Below are positions 61,101 to 64,000 of a DNA stretch of 64,000 nt, piece after piece; position 1 is the stretch's first letter; the number at the start of each line of letters is the position of its first letter. Below the pieces are notes generated by a model. The model searched no databases, was not told the DNA's origin, and worked only from the letters and a program-made list of their open reading frames with translations. Made by a program: the position numbers and the translations under genes. This DNA comes from DATJGS01 sp035494735 (GTDB taxonomy: Bacteria; Eisenbacteria; RBG-16-71-46): assembly GCA_035494735.1 (NCBI GenBank), contig DATJGS010000035.1, positions 1 to 64,000 on the forward strand. Direction: 5' to 3'.

Positions 61101-61452
61101 CCTGCAGGAGTTCACCGCCCGCTACTACCAGTTCGGCGGCACGGACTCGGTGACCGTCAGTGTCGAGCCGATCGGCGGCGCGGTGCCGCGCCACGTTGCG
61201 CTGTCACAGAACGCGCCGAATCCGTTCCGCACGTCGACCGCGATCGAATACGCGATCCCCGCCGCTCAGAACGTGCGGCTCGGCTTGTTCGACATTCAGG
61301 GTCGCGAGGTCCGGACCCTGGTCGACGCGTTCCAGATGCCGGGGCGCTATCGCGTGCAGATCACCGCGGGCGCGCTGCCGGCCGGTCTGTACTTCTATCG
61401 CCTGAAAGCCGGCGCAGCGATCGAGCAGCGGAAGCTCCTGCTCCTCAAGTAA
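58144..61452 (+). CDS. Secreted multidomain protein: lamin-tail, OB-fold-like, Fn3-like, two HKD phospholipase-D domains, FlgD-Ig-like tail
   Basis: 1102 residues. Signal peptide 1-28; lamin-tail domain about 29-200 (ISEFATRGPSAATDEFVELYNPTSNAIDLSGWKMQY); a beta region with an OB-like segment (about 380-470, SGVVTANFSDTRTDVYVQDVTGG); an Fn3-like domain (about 565-640); PLD domain 1 with HNKFFVID near 762 and GSWNPTDPGTNDDMQN; PLD domain 2 with HHKYCIVD near 938 and GSHNWSSAAEDQNNEN. The final ~90 residues (LSQNAPNPFRTSTAIEYAIP, LFDIQGREVRTL, PAGLYFYRLKAG) are the FlgD-Ig-like export/anchoring domain. Both HKD motifs are complete, so a secreted nuclease or phospholipase is likely. ATG 58144 follows AAGAGG. 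Confidence 0.88.
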   Translation: MRALPRVFLAAFAVVGVGLAARVLPAFAAANHVVISEFATRGPSAATDEFVELYNPTSNAIDLSGWKMQYKSSSGTIWNDRAILPANTAIAAHGFFLIANTSYVGTVVPDYTSSLWTSGQGMADNGHVHILDASAVEVDKVGFGSAIDPEGSPAPNHGTTANNNSVERKALVTSTADSLAAGGAHEFLGNGQDTDNNANDYVVQSHGRNPQNSGNSPEPAFANGGSGTGRASAQPNLVYTSRSLASLAITVAQDSAYTLASVSIAVPTSWTWSHATGDVALTGSGFASAALVINGDTLVVTGASISTADSGTVTIANLTTPATKGGSSFNTMTAVAAGTLAPIIKHPSVRVLDLVPIVTVHVNDASGVAAAPYAAGSEATVSGVVTANFSDTRTDVYVQDVTGGLSLFNSSLGPLTLAPGDSITVTGSIVQFRGLTELQPDFSLLFRHATGRPVPDPLLVTCADVNATFHPDFTEPNEARLIRIDGATYNPVTSTITDPSGTTNIFIPNTFPAPPSVFDVVGILKQFKPGTPAPGPPYTTDYEITPRTPADIIAHAGPILLTTPFEDHLQPTSVQLHWTTDVASTSIVRYGLTSAFTDSVVDPTPVTAHDITVPGLSAATVYDYSVGSGDVNGTNFSTTRLFITSSPPQSTGQMHVYFNKSVNTSVAWLHAANGNQNLPALLVPHFDNAQRSIDAALYSLSGTPGATLATALINAKNRGVKVRVICEDDNKNSSAFNSLISAGIPLITDRFDPINNGAGLMHNKFFVIDGRAGAPESAWVWTGSWNPTDPGTNDDMQNSVEIQDQSLAKTYTMEFEEMWGSGTDTPNSSASRFGARKLDNTPHKFTIGGRDVESYFSPSDGVTSQIVKLVNAAQHSIGFQLLTLTRSDISDALIAQHNAGRKVRGDLDSDSDAGSEYATLVANGIDVRLKTGVSGLLHHKYCIVDAESPQYAATTLTGSHNWSSAAEDQNNENTLVIRDFDITNQYLQEFTARYYQFGGTDSVTVSVEPIGGAVPRHVALSQNAPNPFRTSTAIEYAIPAAQNVRLGLFDIQGREVRTLVDAFQMPGRYRVQITAGALPAGLYFYRLKAGAAIEQRKLLLLK

Positions 61453-61527
61453 CGTGACGGCGCGTCTCCCAGAGCGGGGGGCGCGTCGCGAATCGGCCGT
61501 TCATCGATGACCAGGAGGTCCCCGGCC

Positions 61528-62568
61528 ATGTTGCGCTCGCACCTGCTGCTCCCGATCGTTCTGTTCGCCGTGCTCGCCGGCCCGCGCTCCACGCCGGCCG
61601 CGGACGCTCCGTCCAGCTTTCACGTCGTGCGCCGCATCCCAGTGGGCGGCGAGGGCGGGTGGGATTGCATCGCCGTCGAGGCCGCATCGCATCGCGTGTA
61701 CGTGACCCACGGCACGCACGTGGTGGTGGTGGACGCGGCGACGGACAGCACCGTCGGTGACATCGCGCCGACGTTGGGAGTGCACGGGGTCGCGTTCGCG
61801 CCGGAATTCGGGCGCGGCTTCACGAGCAACGGCCGCGACTCGTCCGTCACCGTGTTCGACCTGAAGACGCTCGCGGTGCTCGCGAACGTGAAGCTGCAGG
61901 CGCGCAATCCCGACGTCATCGTGTACGACCCGGCGTCCAAGCGCGTGTTCACGATGAACGGCGGCAGCGACAACGCGACCGCCCTCGACGCGGCCACGAA
62001 TGCGATCGTGGGCAACGTGGCGCTCGGCGGCCGGCCGGAGTTCGCGGTCGTGGACGGCGCGGGCCATCTGTTCGTGAACCTGGAGGACAGCAGCGCTGTC
62101 GCGTCCGTCGACACAAAGAAGCTCGCCGTGCTCGCGCGCTGGCCGCTCGGCGAGGGCGAAGGCCCGAGCGGGCTCGCGATGGACGTCGCGCACCACCGGC
62201 TGTTCTCGGCGTGCGGCAACCAGAAGCTGGCGATCCTCGACAGCGAGCACGGCAAGGTCGTCGCCACGCTGCCGATCGGCAAGGGCGTCGACGGCTGCGT
62301 GTTCGACGCGAAGCACGGCCAGGTCATCACGCCGAACGGTGAAGGCACGCTGACGGTGATCCAGGAGGACGGTCCCGACCGCTATCACGTCGTCGCCACT
62401 CCGGCCACCGAGCGTGGCGCGCGCACCTGCGCGCTCGACGACGCGACCGGCACGCTGTACCTGCCGACCGCCGACTTCGGCCCGCCGTCCGCGCCGACGG
62501 CCGAGCGCCCGAATCCACGTCCGAGCATCGTGCCGGGCACGTTCCGCGTGCTCGTCGCGGCGCGCTGA
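61528..62568 (+). CDS. YncE-like secreted beta-propeller protein
   Basis: 346 residues. Signal peptide about 1-24 and AGGAGG 9 nt before ATG 61528 (an upstream ATG at 61507 would place that site inside the gene). Blades of YVTN/YncE type repeat: HRVYVTHGTHVVVVDAATDSTVG, RGFTSNGRDSSVTVFDLKTLAVLA, KRVFTMNGGSDNATALDAATNAIVGNVALGG. A common periplasmic binding or scaffold fold; specific role unknown. Confidence 0.85.
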   Translation: MLRSHLLLPIVLFAVLAGPRSTPAADAPSSFHVVRRIPVGGEGGWDCIAVEAASHRVYVTHGTHVVVVDAATDSTVGDIAPTLGVHGVAFAPEFGRGFTSNGRDSSVTVFDLKTLAVLANVKLQARNPDVIVYDPASKRVFTMNGGSDNATALDAATNAIVGNVALGGRPEFAVVDGAGHLFVNLEDSSAVASVDTKKLAVLARWPLGEGEGPSGLAMDVAHHRLFSACGNQKLAILDSEHGKVVATLPIGKGVDGCVFDAKHGQVITPNGEGTLTVIQEDGPDRYHVVATPATERGARTCALDDATGTLYLPTADFGPPSAPTAERPNPRPSIVPGTFRVLVAAR

Positions 62569-62582
62569 GGCGACGGTTCGCC

Positions 62583-63155
62583 GTGCCGACATCTCCTGGG
62601 CCGAGTCCGACCGCCGATGAATTGAGGCAGATCGGGCGCAAGTTGTCGGCGAACGATTTCGCCGGGACGATCCGCGCGTACTATCCGTTCTGGGACGCGC
62701 AGTATCGGCCGCTGCTCCTCAAGGCCGTCGAGGCGTTTCCGGCCGAGCACTTCGGCTTCAAGCCGAACCCGGCGTCACTGACCGCGCACCAGACCATCCT
62801 GCACATCGCCGAAGCCGAAACCGCGTGGATCACGCGCATCGTCGAGGGCGGGCCCGACGTCGAGTGGGTCGCTCCCCACGCGGATCCCGCTCAGGGCTGG
62901 GTCACGGTGGTGGACGCACCGGACCATGCGGCGCTGCTCGAGCGCCTGGCCGACGCGCATCGGCTGACGCAGAGGTACCTCGAGCGGCCCGCGGGCGAGA
63001 TCGGGCGCGTCATCACGTATACGCGGCCGAACGGGGAGCAGCGCAGCCTCACGCTCCACTGGGTGCTGGATCATCTGCAGGAACACGAGGTCCATCACCG
63101 CGCCCAGCTCAACCTCTACTTGAGGATGCTCGGGGTGGAGCCGCCCTCGATCTGA
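62583..63155 (+). CDS. DinB-like four-helix protein
   Basis: 190 residues, cytosolic. The DinB/YfiT fold is seen as four helices with the metal His residues: HQTILHIAEAETAWI (about 66-80), then VLDHLQEHEVHHRAQLNLYLRMLG near the end. GTG 62583 has GAGG 12 nt upstream and follows the YncE-like stop by 14 bp. DinB-like proteins are putative thiol-dependent or metal-dependent enzymes; substrate unknown. Confidence 0.87.
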   Translation: MPTSPGPSPTADELRQIGRKLSANDFAGTIRAYYPFWDAQYRPLLLKAVEAFPAEHFGFKPNPASLTAHQTILHIAEAETAWITRIVEGGPDVEWVAPHADPAQGWVTVVDAPDHAALLERLADAHRLTQRYLERPAGEIGRVITYTRPNGEQRSLTLHWVLDHLQEHEVHHRAQLNLYLRMLGVEPPSI

Positions 63156-63179
63156 GTTGCCGGCGAAGGCCGGTCGCGG

Positions 63180-64000
63180 CTAACGCGCCTCGGCTTCCGC
63201 GGTCGCGAACTGTTCGTCGTACAACCGCGCGTACAGCCCGCCGGCCGCGAGCAGCTCCGCGTGCGAGCCGCGCTCCACGATGCGTCCATGGTCCATCGCC
63301 AGGATGACGTCGGCGCGCAGGATCGTGCTGAGGCGATGGGCGATGACGAGGCTGCTGCGCCCGACGAGCAGGGCTTCCAGCGCCTGGCGGATCAGCGTCT
63401 CCGAGTGCGAATCGAGCGACGACGTCGCCTCGTCGAGGATCAGGAGCCGCGGATCGCGCAGCACGACGCGGGCCAGCGCGAGGCGCTGGCGTTCGCCGCC
63501 CGACAGCTTGTAGCCGCGCTCGCCGACGAGCGTGTCCAACCGCTGGGGCAGCGCCGCGACCACGTCCCACACCTGCGCCAGCCGGCACGCGCGCTCCAGC
63601 TCGTCGTCGCTCGCATCGCGTTTCGCGTAGCGCAGGTTCTCGGCGATCGTAGCGTGGAACAGCGTGGTCTCCTGCGTGACCTTCGCGGTCCAGCGCGCGA
63701 GGTCGTCGAGCGCCACGTCGCGCAGGTCCAGCCCGTCGAACGTGACGCGGCCGCGCGTCGGGTCGTACAGCCGGGTCGCGAGGTAGGTGACGGTCGTCTT
63801 GCCGGCGCCGCTCGGTCCGACGAGCGCCACCATCTGCCCGGGCGCCACGTCGAACGTGAGGTCGGCGACGGTCCACGGCGGGCCCGAGCCGCCGTAGGCC
63901 ATCGACACGTCCTCGAAGCGCAGCGCGCCGCGCGGCGCCGCGAGCCGGGCCGGGTGCGCCGGCTCGGCGATCTCGATCGGCAGGTCGAGGTAGTCGAAGA
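63180..64000 (-). CDS. ABC exporter (MsbA/lipid-multidrug type), nucleotide-binding end; N-terminus off the window
   Basis: About 273 visible residues, the ATPase half of a type IV ABC exporter. FDYLDLP at the window edge is the linker; Walker A GPSGAGKTT, Q-loop QETTLFHATIAENLRY, signature LSGGERQRLALARV, Walker B LLILDEATSSLD and the H-loop IAHRLSTI are all intact. It ends with GSHAELLAAGGLYARLYDEQF, normal for the family. The transmembrane half must lie beyond position 64000. Substrate unknown. Confidence 0.94.
   Translation of the reverse strand, partial: FDYLDLPIEIAEPAHPARLAAPRGALRFEDVSMAYGGSGPPWTVADLTFDVAPGQMVALVGPSGAGKTTVTYLATRLYDPTRGRVTFDGLDLRDVALDDLARWTAKVTQETTLFHATIAENLRYAKRDASDDELERACRLAQVWDVVAALPQRLDTLVGERGYKLSGGERQRLALARVVLRDPRLLILDEATSSLDSHSETLIRQALEALLVGRSSLVIAHRLSTILRADVILAMDHGRIVERGSHAELLAAGGLYARLYDEQFATAEAEAR

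Noticed and set aside
58078..61194. A 1038-residue minus-strand open frame opposite the phospholipase-D-like gene
   Set aside because: Arg/Val-rich shadow with no recognisable domain; the plus strand has intact HKD motifs.

Overview
The window is uniformly GC-rich (about 70% by eye), densely coded DNA from a Gram-negative bacterium. Outer-membrane beta-barrels, many lipoprotein signals (LLAGC, GLAGC, LVSGC lipoboxes), periplasmic c-type cytochromes and two secreted proteins ending in a FlgD-Ig/type-IX-like C-terminal domain (the 'LLGNTPNPAR...PAGVYFYRL' pattern) point to the FCB/Gemmatimonadota-Eisenbacteria part of the tree. I favour a Candidatus Eisenbacteria-like genome, but this is inference. 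No insertion sequence, prophage or CRISPR array was seen; the stretch looks like ordinary chromosome.

1-17 kb is mainly housekeeping: a cyclophilin, a YfiH/PgeF laccase-domain protein, a large parvulin-type periplasmic chaperone, an unrecognised 443-residue protein with a GGDEF-like tail, then mutL-miaA-tRNA-Gly-der-plsY-gpsA-merR-tRNA-Pro-glycosyltransferase-surE-pcm-tRNA-Pro-acyP-sigma70-apt, all on the + strand with short gaps or overlaps.

17-43 kb is almost entirely minus-strand envelope biology. Read in the direction of transcription (from high to low coordinates) it runs: an HTH-TOBE regulator with modABC; apbE (FMN transferase); a cytochrome-like lipoprotein, a beta-barrel, an HzsA-like propeller-cytochrome lipoprotein; a TlpA thioredoxin, DUF4266 and DUF3570 set; an NHL-repeat secreted protein and a lipoprotein; two beta-barrel proteins; then a translationally coupled block with a coiled-coil protein, a 1664-residue TPR protein, a TPR lipoprotein, a small periplasmic protein and a TonB-like AgmX/PglI-C protein. 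The last block resembles the Glt/Nfs trans-envelope machines of myxobacteria. The ApbE/Trx/DUF4266/DUF3570 group resembles an extracytoplasmic flavin/redox module.

43-64 kb is mixed accessory and metabolic: a porin, lipoproteins, a YbaY-META fusion, a TMTC-like TPR membrane protein, a five-gene operon (acyl-CoA-dehydrogenase-like flavoprotein, cysteine-less OsmC, signal-less PhnD-like binding protein, core MetE, O-methyltransferase) behind a structured leader, a PQQ-type propeller, a DUF2911 protein, an exosortase-H-like protease with its membrane partner, a HupE/UreJ protein, a secreted protein with an IPTL-CTERM-like tail that is the likely exosortase substrate, a lamin-tail/phospholipase-D secreted protein, a YncE-like propeller, a DinB-fold protein and the ATPase end of an ABC exporter.

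Three genes (mutL, modC and the TMTC-like gene) appear to start at CTG, which explains why ATG/GTG-based starts look truncated for them.
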